From CAKSQF01 sp051867915 (lineage in GTDB: Bacteria; Bacillota; Clostridia; Oscillospirales; CAG-272): a stretch of 37,687 bases of DNA. Where the stretch lies: NCBI GenBank assembly GCA_051867915.1, contig JBJDZJ010000147.1, forward strand, positions 1 through 37,687, read 5' to 3'. Below are positions 37,656 to 37,687 of the stretch, piece after piece; position 1 is the first letter of the stretch, and each line of letters begins with the position of its first letter. A program made the position numbers and the translations under genes. The notes under the pieces are model-generated. The model saw nothing but the letters and a program-made list of their open reading frames with translations. It was not told the origin of the DNA and did not search any database.

Positions 37656-37687
37656 ACAGACGAAAAAACAAAAATATTTACAAATGA

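Overview
The window reads as part of the chromosome of a Gram-positive, anaerobe-type Firmicute, most likely a Clostridia/Oscillospirales-like gut or rumen bacterium. The reasons are: AGGAGG-type ribosome binding sites with frequent GTG and TTG starts; a clostridial glycogen operon with paired glgC and glgD; the sporulation genes spoIVA and ylmC/ymxH; lipoproteins with short lipoboxes; and near-consensus SigA promoters (TTGACA, 17 bp, TATAAT). No rRNA, tRNA, CRISPR array, transposase or phage gene was seen.

Layout. 1-1.5 kb: the end of a carbohydrate ABC importer operon (two permeases). 1.7-5.2 kb: a GNAT acetyltransferase, a small Xre regulator with an elaborate leader, metA, and a DUF4349-type lipoprotein. 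5.6-16.4 kb: the glycogen/alpha-glucan operon glgB-glgC-glgD-glgA-glgP plus a cytoplasmic GH13 enzyme. It covers ADP-glucose synthesis, chain elongation, branching, phosphorolysis and probably hydrolysis of the resulting maltodextrins. 16.5-21.2 kb: envelope genes, namely a ComEC-like lipoprotein that lacks its metal ligands, a NERD-like membrane protein, and an NfeD-stomatin pair in which NfeD is fused in frame behind another membrane protein. 21.2-23.6 kb: a visibly more AT-rich nucleoside hydrolase-ribokinase module bracketed by two related non-coding segments, probably acquired. 23.7-24.8 kb: a diacylglycerol-glucosyltransferase-like gene. 24.9-27.3 kb: rpmG-secE-nusG-rplK-rplA, with an L1-binding leader ahead of rplK. 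27.4-32.7 kb: a CPBP-family membrane protein, pepD, a lipoprotein, then spoIVA-ylmC behind a sigma-E-like promoter. 32.9-35.4 kb: a small membrane-anchored protein with tandem DxDGD repeats, then rpsB-tsf. 35.4-37.7 kb: a PhoB/PhoR-type two-component system preceded by a PhoP-box-like repeat.

The points most worth following up are: (1) the xre locus, where an operator-like palindrome overlaps the promoter and is followed by a 19-residue leader peptide and an intrinsic terminator ahead of the regulator; (2) the tandem-repeat protein at 32965-33315; (3) the pseudo-hydrolase lipoprotein at 16537-17484; (4) the NfeD fusion; (5) two adjacent perfect palindromes just upstream of glgA; (6) the bracketed nucleoside-salvage island. 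All assignments come from reading the sequence by eye; no database search was run.
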